Shown here one piece after another: positions 12,379 through 21,908 of a DNA stretch of 64,000 bases. Source of the DNA: Candidatus Rhodoferax mariagerensis (GTDB lineage Bacteria; Pseudomonadota; Gammaproteobacteria; Burkholderiales; Burkholderiaceae_C); NCBI GenBank assembly GCA_016719055.1, contig JADKAW010000015.1, forward strand, positions 86,792-150,791, written 5' to 3'. The translations under genes and the position numbers were made by a program. The notes below the pieces were generated by a model. That model had not been told where the DNA came from and made no database searches. It saw nothing but the letters and a program-made list of their open reading frames with translations. The first letter of the stretch is position 1. The number at the start of each line of letters is the position of its first letter.

Positions 12379-14209
12379 CAATAACTGCAGACACCCAGGG
12401 GCCCAGCATGGCACCGTGCTCCGCGCTCAGGCCAAGGCGCAGGCTTTGCCGTGCCAGCAAGGCTGCCCATTCGTCTGCCAGCCCTGTGTCCTTGGTTGCT
12501 GACGCCGGCCAGTCGTGGCGGGCCTGCCACTCCAGCAGGTCATGCAACAAGGTGCCATAGCGGCTGCCTGCTGGAAACGCGTTGTAGGCAGGTTCGGTAC
12601 TGAGCAGGTCGGTGGGCAAATCAGCGATGGGGTCAAGCGCGGCCAACGCGGCGGCGCTCGTGACATCGTCAGGCCCGGCGGCATCAAGCTGGGCATCGCG
12701 CAATTTTTCGTCGCGCTCATCAGGCAAGTCGGGCGAAGATGCCTCAGAAACATCCAACCCATCAGCCCTGTGGGCGGTCGCTACGTGACGCGTCAGCGCG
12801 CTAAAGCTGGACGTCCACCAGTTACTTTCAAGCGAGCGCGTCGGCACCAGCGCTGCCTGGCGCACCACGGCCAGCTGTGCTGGCTGGTACACCGCAGACG
12901 ACGCCGCAGGCGCGGTCTGCACCGACACCGCCTTGCAGGCCCAGCCCTGCAAACAGTCCCACAAATCGCCCGGCTTGCTGCGCCCGAGCAGGCGCGAGAT
13001 CGCCCCTTTGACCTTGGGTGTTTTGCCATCCACATCACCGCGCACTTGCGCAACGCCCAGCCGCACGGCCTGCCTGGCACGCGTCAGCGCCACATAAAAC
13101 AGGCGAATGTCTTCGGCCAGGCGATCTTCGTCCGGGCGACCACTGCCACTTTCCTCGGCCCGGTAGAGCGATGCAAACGGTAAAAACACCAGCGGGTATT
13201 CCAGGCCCTTGGACTTGTGCAGCGTGACCACCTGCACCAGACGCGCGTCACTCTCCAGCCGCAGCTGCGCGGCCTCACCGCTGGCCTGCGGGTTGCGCAA
13301 CTGGTTTTCAAGATGGCGAATCAGGGCGCCCTCGCCTTGCAGCTCCATGCTGGCAGCCTGCAGCAGCTCGCCCAGATGCAGCAGGTTGGTCAGCGCCCGC
13401 TCCCCTTGCGGGCGCTGCAGCAGTCGCGCGGCCAGGCCCTGGTCGTGCAACAACCGAGTCAACATGGGCAAAAACCCCTGCGCGCGCCACACCTGCTGCC
13501 ACTGCATGAATTGCTCAATTTGCGCGTCCCAGACGGCCTCGTCGGCAAACAGCGCTTCCAGCGCCTGCGGTGACTGGCCCCAGGTCTGGCTGGCCAGCGC
13601 AGCGCGCACCGCGCGGTTGTTGCCAGGCGCGGCCACCGCCCGCAGCAGACGCCACAGGTCGCTGGCCTGGGTGCTGGCATACACACTGTTGCGCTCCGAC
13701 AAAAAAACGCTGCGCACACCCCGCACCGCAAGGGCTTTGCCCATGGCCGCAGCCTCGTGCCGGTCGCGCACCAGCACGGCCATGTCGCCGGGTTGCGCCG
13801 CATCACGTTGCAGCAAGGCCACCATCTGGCTGGCAAACACGTCCGCCATGGCCGCCAGAAAAACATCCTTGCGCGGCGTTTTGTCAAAGGGCAAATGCCA
13901 CACCGTCATGGCCAGCTGAGCCTGACCGTTGACCTGCAGAGGCTGCACCTGCCGATTGCAGGCAGCCACCTGGACAAAAGGGACATCGCCAAACGGCGCC
14001 TTGGCATGGCTGAAAATTTGCTGCACTGCCGCCACCATGTCAGGCGTCGAGCGGAAATTGCCCGGCAGTGTGTAAATGCCCTGCGCCATGCTGCGCGCCC
14101 GCAGATAAGTGGCCAGGTCGGCCCCGCGAAAGCTGTAAATGGCTTGTTTGGGGTCTCCAATCATGATCAGGCCACCGGCTGGAATGGCGGCGTCCACGGC
14201 ACTGGATTT

Positions 14210-14268
14210 TGAAGAAATCAGGCTGTAGCCCCCGTCCTCATTGCGCAAGGCGCTATAAATTTGATGAA
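14210..14268. repeat. Dispersed repeat family A, second in-frame copy in recB
   Basis: Minus strand: TTTATAGCGCCTTGCGC, then GGGGGCTACAGCCTGATTTC, aligning with the copy at 44102-44156 (TATAGCGCTTAGCGC ... GGGCTAGAGCCTAATTTC). It encodes QIYSALRNEDGGYSLISSK between helicase motifs. Confidence 0.6.
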
Positions 14269-15517
14269 GACTGCCAAATTGCCAGGGGTCGGTGTCCTGA
14301 AACTCGTCGACCAGCGCCACCGGGTACTGGGCGCGAATGGCAGCGGCCAGGCGGCCATCGGGCGCTTTCAGCGCGTGGTACAGGTTTTGCAGCAGGTCCG
14401 AAAAATCAAACTGCGCCACTTGCGCCTTGGCACGCTGGTAGGCCGCAGCCACCGCCCAGGCGGCATGGGCCAGCACGCCGTCTGCCACCTTGGGCTCCGC
14501 CTGCAAATGCACGTGCAGCGCTTCAACATCAGCCAGCGCCGGCCAGTTCGCCGCCGCCACCCAGCCCTTGTCGATCAGCGCGGTGCGGCCAAAACGCGCC
14601 AGCACTTCGGCATCAACGGCGCCGCCCTGCGCCCAATCGGCCATCTTGCTCAGCCAGCCGGCCAGGTAGTCGAGCCGGACCCCTTTGATCAGGCGCGCAG
14701 CAGCAGCGTCGCGAATGGCTTGCACCAGCGCATCGGTCCAGCCCACGCGCGCTCGCTTGTAGCGGCTTGGCTTGTTGCTGCCAAAGCGACCAGCGCGCCA
14801 GCAACACGTCGGGCGACTCGGGGGGTGCCTCATCGGGCTGGGGTGCGCGTTCTTGCGCGCGCCACACGACTTTTAGTTTGCCCAACAGCGCCTGCGGCGT
14901 GTCACCCAGCGATTGCAAGGCCTCCAGCGCCTGGGCATCGAGGGCATACAACCAGTGGCGCCAGTAATCCTGGGTAGCGACCAGCCTGAGACGATCGCTG
15001 TCGTCGACCCGGCTTTGGGTGAACAGGCTGGCACTGTCAAAAGCATGGGTCTTGAGCATGCGGCTGCACCAGCCGTGAATGGTGAAGATGGCCGCGTCGT
15101 CCATCCACTGCGCCGCCATGTCCAGCCGCCAGGCGCACTGTGGCCATTGCGCTTGCCCAATCTGCTGCGACAAGGTCTGCAAAAAGTCGTCAGCCAGCGT
15201 GGCCTCGCCGGTCTGAAAAAACCGCGCAGCTTGCGCCAGCCGGGCGCGGATGCGCTCGCGCAGCTCGGCGGTGGCGGCCTCGGTAAAGGTCATCACCAGA
15301 ATTTGCGGCGGGTACAAGCCCGGCCCCAACTCGGCAGCACCCGCCTCAGTGGCAGGTGGCACATGCCCTAGCACCAGCCGCACATACAGTGCCGCCAGCG
15401 TCCAGGTCTTGCCGGTGCCGGCCGAAGCTTCAATCAGTTGCAGGCCCGTCAACGGCAAGGTCAGCGGGTTCAAGGTGTGAAGCAGCGGGGTGGCCGGCGT
15501 TTGGCAGCTGATGTCCG

Positions 15518-18500
15518 TCATGGCAGCGCCTGCGGTGAAAGTTCAACAGCGCCTAACAAATCACCATACAAGGTCTGAGCCCAGGCTGGCAAACCATCGG
15601 CTAGGTCGCCGTAGTGTTCAAACACGCGGCGCAAATAGGCGGATTCGGCCAGTTCGCCGCCAAATCGGCCGCCTTCAAAAGCTTCCTGCGCCAGCTCATG
15701 CGGGTCCTTGACAGGCTTGCCGGCCAGGGCCAGCGCCGGATTGTGCTGCTCAGCTTGCAGGTAGGCCCAGGCGGTTTTGCAGGCCACGGGCGGCGGCGCT
15801 TGCCAGGCCTGCTGATAGGCATGGGCGAGCCGGTTCAGTGCAGCCAGCGCAGCATCTGGCGCCAGCGGCTTCAAGCCCACCTGACCATCCACACCGATCT
15901 GCACGCTGGTTACCGCCAAACCGCTGGCGCAGGCGGCCAGGTGCCGAACCCATAAACCCACCAGCACATGCACCCGGGCGCTCTGGCTGCCGGGTTTGCC
16001 TTGCAGCACGGCACCGGTGCGCGTGGCCAGCTGAAGGTAAGCGGGGGCGGCAGATGACGAGGCGGGCTCGGTGACTGGCAGTTTGTCGGGTGCCGTGCCC
16101 GTGGCCTGGCCAGGTGTCGTACCTGATGTCGTTGCCGATGTGCTGGCCGCCAGCCAAAACCCGGCCAGGGTGCCAGTCAGCGTGATGTTGTCAGCCAGCG
16201 CCAGGCCGATGGGCTGCGCATCACACGCGTTGGGGTAGCGCTGCCGCCAGGTACTTTCAGCCTTCAACACGGTTTGCGCCTGGTCCAGCAAGGCCGTCGC
16301 GGTTTTTTGGCCAAACCCAGCCAGTGGCAACAGCCCGGCCGCCTGCAGTTGCCGCACCGCCCGTGCGTCGCCCCCCGAGGCCAGCAGGGCGGCACCGGCC
16401 TTGTGTTTTTGTAAGGCGTCCAGCGAAAACGGCTCGTCGTCCTGGGCCAGATCGTCCAGACTGTCAAACTCAACCTGCAGCCTGTTGCGGAAAAATACCT
16501 CAACCGGCTGGCGCAGCAGACGCTGCAAATCGGCCAGCGTCAGGGCGATAACAGCCGGGATGGCTGGGCTGGCTGCGCCTGTATTTGCTCTATATTCAAT
16601 AGCATCTTGAGTAATATCTGTATCGGCTAGAGGCCGAATTTGTTCCCATTCTGTGGCAAAGGTCCGACAACCAGTACCGGCTTCAAAATAGGCCTGTGAG
16701 AACGGTTGCAGCGGCTGGGCGCGAACCCGGTGTGGCGGGTGCCAACAGGCCTTGACATGGTCGAGCAGCTGCGCCACCAGCACCGAGGGTGGTCGCGGGC
16801 TGTTGTCACTGGCGCTATGGCCTTGCCAGCTCAGATACAACTTTTGCCGGGCCGACAGCAAGGCTTCCAGAAACAGGTAGCGGTCGTCTTCGCGACGCGA
16901 ACGGTCGCCTGCGCGCCAGCTGCTGGCCATCAGGTCAAAGTCGCGTGCCGCCTGCACCCGTGGGTAGGCACCATCGTTCATACCCAGCAGGCAGATCACC
17001 TGAAACGGAATCGCCCGCATCGGCATCAAGGTGCCAAACTGCACACCACCGCCAAAAAAACGCTGTTGCAGGCTGCTGCCTTCGAGCTGCGACAGCCAGT
17101 GTTCGCGCACCACGTCCAGCGGCAAGGGGGTGACCAGCTCGGCTTGTTCGCAGGCCAGCAGCCAGTCGTCCAGTGGCGACAGCAGGCGCTCCATGGCGCG
17201 CTCATCATGTTCGTCGGCGCTGGCAAAAAAGCGTGCCACCAGGGCACGCAAGGTTTGCCCCCACTGCGCCGGGGTCTGGTCGATCTGCAGCTGGGGCAGG
17301 GTTTGCTCAATGGCGCAGGTCCAGTCCAGCAGGCCTGCCGCCAGTGGGGCGTCCAGTCCGCTCAGCGCTGGTTGCGCCAGCATGCCTTGCCACAGGGGGT
17401 TGTCCTCGGACGAGTCTGCGGCTTGCGCATTGGAGGCACTGTCCTGGGCGCTCCGTGTGACGTTGCCCTGGACATTACCCAGGGCATACCCCAGCAACAG
17501 TCGGCGCAAGCCAAACGCCCAGGTGTTGTGGGCCAGCCCCTGGGTGCCAGCGGGCAAACCCCAGGCCAGCCGGTGCGCTTCGTCCAGCCCCCAGCGCACC
17601 CCGGCGGCCTCCAGCCAACTTTGCAGCTGCTTCACGGCCGCCTCATTGAGCCCGAAGCGCTGACGAATGGCTGACACTTCAAACCAGGCCAGCCAGTCGG
17701 CCAGCGACAGGCGCAGGTTTGGCAGGTTCAGCAAACTTGCCAGCGCCTGCACCAGCGGGCTTTGGCGCGGTGTGGTGTCGGCCACCGAATACGGAATAAA
17801 TCGGCGCTGGGTGGGCGTGAACCGGCCAAACACCGCGTGAATGTGGGGCGCAAACGCTTGCATGTCAGGCACCATGACCATCACGTCGCGCGCCAGCAGG
17901 GTCGGGTCGGCCTTGAACCAGAGCAGCAGCTGGTCATGCAGCACTTCAAGCTCGCGCTGGACGCTGTGGGCGGTGACAAAGCTGATCGAGCCGTCATCGG
18001 CCTGGGCCTGCGGCGTGGTGCCCGGAGGGGTCAGGTTCAGGATGGCCGACTGAAGCTGCGCCAATTGCGATGCGGGCGGCGGTGTCGCACCCTCTGGCGA
18101 CGTCTCTTGCAAGGCTGGATCAGTAAACACATCAACCCGGCTCCAATGCGCCTGGTACTGCTCGGGCTGGTCATAACCGTCCAACAGATGCAGATAGTCA
18201 CGCCCCTGCTGCCCCCACGACGCCAGCAACGGGTGCGTGGCGGTGTTCGAGGCGACCGCTGGCTTGACGGGTTGCCGGCGGCGCACTTGCTGGCGCAAGC
18301 GGGCATGGTCTTCAAGCACATCGCCCCAGTAATAACGGCACGGGTTTTGCACCAGCATCAGCACCTGGCACACCTGCCCCAAGGCGGCCAGCGCCTGCAC
18401 CGACTGCATCGACAAGGACGAGATGCCAAACACAATCAGGCGCGGTGGCAGCCCGGCAGCTGGTGCAGCGCCCACCCGGTCGGCGCCCAGCCCTTGCAGG

Positions 18501-19171
18501 GCCGCCACAAAACGCGCGTGCACGCTTGCACGCGAGGCCTCGGCCAACTCGGGGCCCACATCCTGGCGAAGATCACGCCACAACTGCGCCTGCCAGGCCT
18601 GCTCGGTGGGCAACGCCGGCGCCTTGGCCGCTTGTCCGCGCAACAGGTCATGCCCCTGCGCCCAGTCGGTCAGCCAGTCGGCACGGTAGCTTTGGTAGCC
18701 GTCCAGCACATCTGCAATTTGCAGCGACAACTGGTACAGCTTGCGCGGCGCGTTGTCACCCGCCAAATAACGCTGCAACGGCGCATACACCGGGTTTTGC
18801 GCGCACAGATCAGGCAGCAGCCGCACCAGCCGCCACAGCAGCGTCGTCTTGTCAAACGGCATGTGCGCTGGCACGGCTGCTGGCCCCAGCACGCTGCGAT
18901 AGAGCTGCCACAGGTAGCTGCTGGGCAGCTCCATGCGCGTGGCGGCACAAATGCCCAGCGCGCCCGGGTCAGCCAGCGCCAGCTCCAGCCAATGTTTCAT
19001 GCCATTGCTTTGCAGCAGGATCACCTCGGGCTGCAGCGGTGGCAACGGGTGGGCTCTGAGATAACTGGTGAGCAGGTCGCGCAGGTCTTCCAGCCGGTTG
19101 CCATGCAACACCATGAAGCCAGCTGGCGCGGATGCGTTAACGCTCAAAGCGGCTCCCGCTGACAAAGCCAA
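15518..19171 (-). CDS. recC: Exodeoxyribonuclease V gamma subunit
   Basis: Up to 1217 residues. RecC is the Chi-recognising, catalytically dead subunit of RecBCD. Recognisable stretches are MVLHGNRLEDLRDLL and VILLQSNGMKHWLELALA at the N-terminus, WRLVRLLPDL and DIADVLDGYQ-like helices after, VVLMVPDMQAF-like DVMVMVPDMQAFAPHI, FQVICLLGMNDGAYPR and SRREDDRYLFLEALLSAR. The 19171 start is TTG; the first ATG is 19114, at MVLHGN, and the true start could be either. It is first in the operon, and its end overlaps the recB start (ATGA). One repeat copy lies in frame at about 16586-16646. Confidence 0.93.
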   Translation of the reverse strand: MALSAGAALSVNASAPAGFMVLHGNRLEDLRDLLTSYLRAHPLPPLQPEVILLQSNGMKHWLELALADPGALGICAATRMELPSSYLWQLYRSVLGPAAVPAHMPFDKTTLLWRLVRLLPDLCAQNPVYAPLQRYLAGDNAPRKLYQLSLQIADVLDGYQSYRADWLTDWAQGHDLLRGQAAKAPALPTEQAWQAQLWRDLRQDVGPELAEASRASVHARFVAALQGLGADRVGAAPAAGLPPRLIVFGISSLSMQSVQALAALGQVCQVLMLVQNPCRYYWGDVLEDHARLRQQVRRRQPVKPAVASNTATHPLLASWGQQGRDYLHLLDGYDQPEQYQAHWSRVDVFTDPALQETSPEGATPPPASQLAQLQSAILNLTPPGTTPQAQADDGSISFVTAHSVQRELEVLHDQLLLWFKADPTLLARDVMVMVPDMQAFAPHIHAVFGRFTPTQRRFIPYSVADTTPRQSPLVQALASLLNLPNLRLSLADWLAWFEVSAIRQRFGLNEAAVKQLQSWLEAAGVRWGLDEAHRLAWGLPAGTQGLAHNTWAFGLRRLLLGYALGNVQGNVTRSAQDSASNAQAADSSEDNPLWQGMLAQPALSGLDAPLAAGLLDWTCAIEQTLPQLQIDQTPAQWGQTLRALVARFFASADEHDERAMERLLSPLDDWLLACEQAELVTPLPLDVVREHWLSQLEGSSLQQRFFGGGVQFGTLMPMRAIPFQVICLLGMNDGAYPRVQAARDFDLMASSWRAGDRSRREDDRYLFLEALLSARQKLYLSWQGHSASDNSPRPPSVLVAQLLDHVKACWHPPHRVRAQPLQPFSQAYFEAGTGCRTFATEWEQIRPLADTDITQDAIEYRANTGAASPAIPAVIALTLADLQRLLRQPVEVFFRNRLQVEFDSLDDLAQDDEPFSLDALQKHKAGAALLASGGDARAVRQLQAAGLLPLAGFGQKTATALLDQAQTVLKAESTWRQRYPNACDAQPIGLALADNITLTGTLAGFWLAASTSATTSGTTPGQATGTAPDKLPVTEPASSSAAPAYLQLATRTGAVLQGKPGSQSARVHVLVGLWVRHLAACASGLAVTSVQIGVDGQVGLKPLAPDAALAALNRLAHAYQQAWQAPPPVACKTAWAYLQAEQHNPALALAGKPVKDPHELAQEAFEGGRFGGELAESAYLRRVFEHYGDLADGLPAWAQTLYGDLLGAVELSPQALP
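16586..16646. repeat. Dispersed repeat family A, in-frame copy in recC
   Basis: Plus strand: TATTCAATAGCATCTTGAGT then CGGCTAGAGGCCGAATTTG. The right half is close to consensus, the left half degenerate. Read on the minus strand it encodes QIRPLADTDITQDAIEYRA. Confidence 0.6.
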
Positions 19172-19216
19172 AGACAGTCCCTGAGGGCGGCGCGGGCATC
19201 CATCAACGTGCCAAGT

Positions 19217-19591
19217 CTAAAAATAGCGCTGAATCAGCAGCGCCAAAACCAGTCCCAGCACCACCAGCACCAGCCAAAGCAGCCGCTTGCGCAGGGTCTC
19301 GACACGCCCGATGAGCTGGGTATTCTGATCGGCCAGCGATTGGATCAATTCACTGGAGTCGCGCATTTGCTGGTGCAGCTCCGCGGTGGCCTGCTGCAGT
19401 TGCAGCACTTGCGCCTGCAAGTCTTGCAGGTTTGCACCGACTGCGGTGGCGGTTGGCGGTGCCGGCTCTACCGCAGGCCTGGGGCCCACCGATTTCCAGA
19501 GCTTTTTAGCACCCTGTGCCACTTTGGGTGCGTTTTCGATCACATCGCCCCAGGGCACCAACTTCAAGACTGTGAGCCAGCCGATTGCCAT
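19217..19591 (-). CDS. Small coiled-coil, tail-anchored membrane protein of unknown function
   Basis: 124 residues; I recognise no named family. It starts MAIGWLTVLKLVPWGDVI, then has a Pro/Ala linker and a clear heptad-rich coiled coil of about 50 residues (LQDLQAQVLQLQQATAELHQ and on). It ends in a basic turn and a single C-terminal membrane helix (LLWLVLVVLGLVLALLI) with RYF at the end, a tail-anchor layout. It is upstream of recC on the same strand with a gap of about 45 bases, but a shared job with RecBCD is not implied. The frame is clean and codon use matches the neighbours, so I take it as real. Confidence 0.7.
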   Translation of the reverse strand: MAIGWLTVLKLVPWGDVIENAPKVAQGAKKLWKSVGPRPAVEPAPPTATAVGANLQDLQAQVLQLQQATAELHQQMRDSSELIQSLADQNTQLIGRVETLRKRLLWLVLVVLGLVLALLIQRYF

Positions 19592-19683
19592 CGAGTTACC
19601 TTTTGCCGTAGACAGAGGCGCAGATTGTCCATCATGGCCCGGCCGCGCACGACGCGGCGGGACAATCTGCTACGCTCAAACCA

Positions 19684-20889
19684 ATGACTTCTGACCCTTC
19701 CCACTCTCTGATGCCGCCTGGCGTGATCGTGTTGCTGCTGTCGCTGCTGCTGGGCCTGCAGCCCATCACCACCGACCTGTATTTGCCGGCGCTGCCGATG
19801 CTGACTGCCGACCTGAACGCACCCATGTCGCAGGCGCAGCTCACGCTGACCGCCTTGCTGCTGGCTTTTGGCATCTCGCAGCTGGTGTGGGGGCCGTTGT
19901 CCGACAAGTTTGGCCGCCGCCCGATTTTGCTGGTGGGCATGGCAGCCTATGTGCTGGCATCCGTGGCCAGCACACTGGCACCCAGCATGGTGTGGCTGAT
20001 TGTCTGGCGCACCGTGCAGGGGGCGGCCATGGGTGCCGGCGTGATGTGTGCCCGCGCCATCGTGCGCGACCTGTATTCTCCGGTGCAAGGCGCCCGGGTC
20101 ATGAGCAAGGGCCTGAGCGGGCTGGGCGTGATTGCCTGCCTGAGCGCACCGCTGGGCGGGCTGGTGACCGAGCTGCTGAGTTGGCGCTTTGCCCTGCTGG
20201 CCCCGGCTTTTTTTGGTGCCATGGCGCTGATGGTGGTGGCGCTGCGCTTTGAAGAAACTGCGCCGCAGAAAAACCCGCCGCCACTGCGCTTTGGCACCCT
20301 GATGACGAGCTGGCAGCGCATTTTGCGGCACCCGACGTTTCTGGCTTTTTCGGCGCTGTCAGCGGCCTCTTACGGCGGGCTGTTTACTTTTCTGGCGGCG
20401 TCTTCGTTTGTGTTCATCGGTGTGCTGGGTCTGAGCAAAACCCAGTACGGCATGGTCATGTTCATCAATTCGGTGGCCTATATTGGCGGCACATTTGTCT
20501 GCCGCCAGTGGCTGCCACGCTTTGGCGTGCGCCGCTCGGTGGCGCTGGCGGGTGGTTTGTCGCTGAGTGGCGGCACACTGATGGCGCTGCTGACGTTGTC
20601 GGGTTGGGTCAACGTCTGGAGCATCATGCTGCCGCAGTTGCTGTTCATGGTGGGCCACGGCATTCATCAGCCGTGCGGCCAAAGCGGTGCAGTGGGACCG
20701 TTTCCACAGTCAGCCGGAGCGGCGTCCGCACTCAACGGCTTTTTGATGATGGTGTGTGCTTTTGGCATGGGTTTTTGGCTGGGTGGCCACATGGACGGCA
20801 CCGTGTTGCCGCTCACGCTGGGTATCTGGTTCTGGAGCGTGCTGATTGCCACCTCAGCCTGGACGCTGGTGCAGCGGCACGGGGTTTGA
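19684..20889 (+). CDS. Bcr/CflA-type MFS drug:proton antiporter
   Basis: 401 residues and about 12 membrane helices. The family landmark after helix 2 is ISQLVWGPLSDKFGRRPILL, and the helix 1 region has QPITTDLYLPALPML, as in Bcr/CflA proteins. The helix 4-5 region RAIVRDLYSPVQGARVMS also fits. It would export drugs or small metabolites across the inner membrane using the proton gradient; the substrate is unknown. It is divergent from the small coiled-coil gene by about 90 bases. A copy of repeat family A follows the stop codon. Confidence 0.9.
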   Translation: MTSDPSHSLMPPGVIVLLLSLLLGLQPITTDLYLPALPMLTADLNAPMSQAQLTLTALLLAFGISQLVWGPLSDKFGRRPILLVGMAAYVLASVASTLAPSMVWLIVWRTVQGAAMGAGVMCARAIVRDLYSPVQGARVMSKGLSGLGVIACLSAPLGGLVTELLSWRFALLAPAFFGAMALMVVALRFEETAPQKNPPPLRFGTLMTSWQRILRHPTFLAFSALSAASYGGLFTFLAASSFVFIGVLGLSKTQYGMVMFINSVAYIGGTFVCRQWLPRFGVRRSVALAGGLSLSGGTLMALLTLSGWVNVWSIMLPQLLFMVGHGIHQPCGQSGAVGPFPQSAGAASALNGFLMMVCAFGMGFWLGGHMDGTVLPLTLGIWFWSVLIATSAWTLVQRHGV

Positions 20890-20891
20890 TT

Positions 20892-20952
20892 TCTTAGAGC
20901 AAAAAAGCCCTCTAGCCCTTATAAAATCTGCGCTAGAAGCTATGAAGTTTGA
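20892..20952 (-). repeat. Dispersed repeat family A, intergenic copy
   Basis: Minus strand: TTCATAGCTTCTAGCGCAGA then ATAAGGGCTAGAGGGCTTTT. It lies between the convergent MFS and radical SAM genes and could double as a transcription stop. Confidence 0.75.
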
Positions 20953-21068
20953 AGCATCTCAGTATCAGTTGCTGACGTGGAAAACCTCAAAATGCAACGA
21001 CGCAATGCGCCCGTCAGTGCCGCCAGATAAGTGATATTTGAGACTTCCGCGTCCCTAAGGTTCAGGCT

Positions 21069-21908
21069 TCAGCCAATGACAATCCCACGGTTTTGCGGCA
21101 CGGTGCATGGGCAAACGGCGTAGGGACAAAGTTGCGGCGCATCATTCAGCCGAAAGCTGGCCTGATAGATATTGCCGAGGTAGTTTTCGCCGTGGCGCTT
21201 GGCCGGATAACAGGCGTAGGCATCGCCCTTGGGATGAAGGATGAAATACCGAAAACCGGCATGGCAGGCTTTACCCTGGTGCGAGTAACCGCGGTTCATG
21301 CTACCCGGGCCGGCCAGGTCTGCAAAGGCCCGATCAAGCTTCCAGCGGTCGATCAGACCGTAAGGTGCCGGACGACCATTGATCCGCATCAGTTGGGGAT
21401 AAAACTTCATGCCAGCGGCTTCAAACTCTCGGCGAAGTGCCGCGGCCGCGCTGACTCGGCCGGGTTGCACCACATGATTCACCACAAAACTTGCCTTGGG
21501 CAACGCAGACAACAGTTGTTTTGCCGCGATGGCCTTGGCAAGAAAGGCTTGTGGGCTGGTCTCTTCCACATGCAGCGAGCAGGAAAAGGTGCGCAGGCCA
21601 TGCCCTGCTGCCGTTATAAAACGTTCGATGACGGGCAAGGGCACTGAGAGATTGGTGAGCAGCGACACACGGTGCCCGGCACCCACCAAGCGAGCTGCCA
21701 CTTCCGGCAGGCGTTTGAGCAGAAACGGCTCTCCGCCGGACAACTTGAACTCCCACACCCCGGGCAAGGCGCAAAGCACATCGAGTCCCCTCTCCAGTGC
21801 CTCGTCGTCCGGGCCGCCAACACCCTCAGCGTGCTTTTGCACGCAGTAGCTACAACGGTAGTTGCAGCCCCCCACGATATTCCAATTCACGACCGGGCGC
21901 TGATTCAT
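21069..21908 (-). CDS. Radical SAM protein, last gene of a four-gene operon
   Basis: 279 residues from ATG 21908. The radical SAM cluster motif CNYRCSYC follows VVNWNIVGG near the N-terminus, and KLSGGEPFL is the SAM-binding GGE-type motif. The C-terminus has a second cysteine set (CHAGFRYFI, AYACYP, CPYAVCPC) that could hold an auxiliary iron-sulfur cluster in a SPASM/Twitch-like manner. The start is fixed by a 4-base ATGA overlap with the upstream SPASM gene. Radical SAM enzymes generate a 5'-deoxyadenosyl radical; the substrate is not predictable from sequence. No precursor-peptide gene is visible nearby. Confidence 0.85.
   Translation of the reverse strand: MNQRPVVNWNIVGGCNYRCSYCVQKHAEGVGGPDDEALERGLDVLCALPGVWEFKLSGGEPFLLKRLPEVAARLVGAGHRVSLLTNLSVPLPVIERFITAAGHGLRTFSCSLHVEETSPQAFLAKAIAAKQLLSALPKASFVVNHVVQPGRVSAAAALRREFEAAGMKFYPQLMRINGRPAPYGLIDRWKLDRAFADLAGPGSMNRGYSHQGKACHAGFRYFILHPKGDAYACYPAKRHGENYLGNIYQASFRLNDAPQLCPYAVCPCTVPQNRGIVIG

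Larger units (their letters stand above)
11825..15521 (-). pseudogene. recB: Exodeoxyribonuclease V beta subunit, single-base frameshift
   Basis: Two overlapping frames together make one RecB. The N-terminal frame (from ATG 15521) carries Walker A IEASAGTGKTWTLAALY and VMTFTEAATAELRERIRARL. The second frame (to 11825) carries ALVDEFQDTDPWQF, MIGDPKQAIYSFRGAD, VTLHKSKGLEYPLVFLP and the nuclease motif YYVLDYKSN. The frames join at a GGG run (CCC at 14742-14744 on the plus strand). Removing one G gives SARGWTDALVQ and a total of 3696 bases, exactly 1232 codons, the normal RecB length. Either recB is truly broken or this is a homopolymer sequencing error; the intact catalytic motifs favour error or a recent lesion. 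It overlaps recC and recD by ATGA at each end. Two in-frame repeat copies lie inside (12325-12378 and 14210-14268). Confidence 0.9.

Noticed and set aside
17762..19162. A 466-residue plus-strand open frame
   Set aside because: Antisense shadow of recC, with His/Arg/Gln-rich low-complexity composition and no family features.
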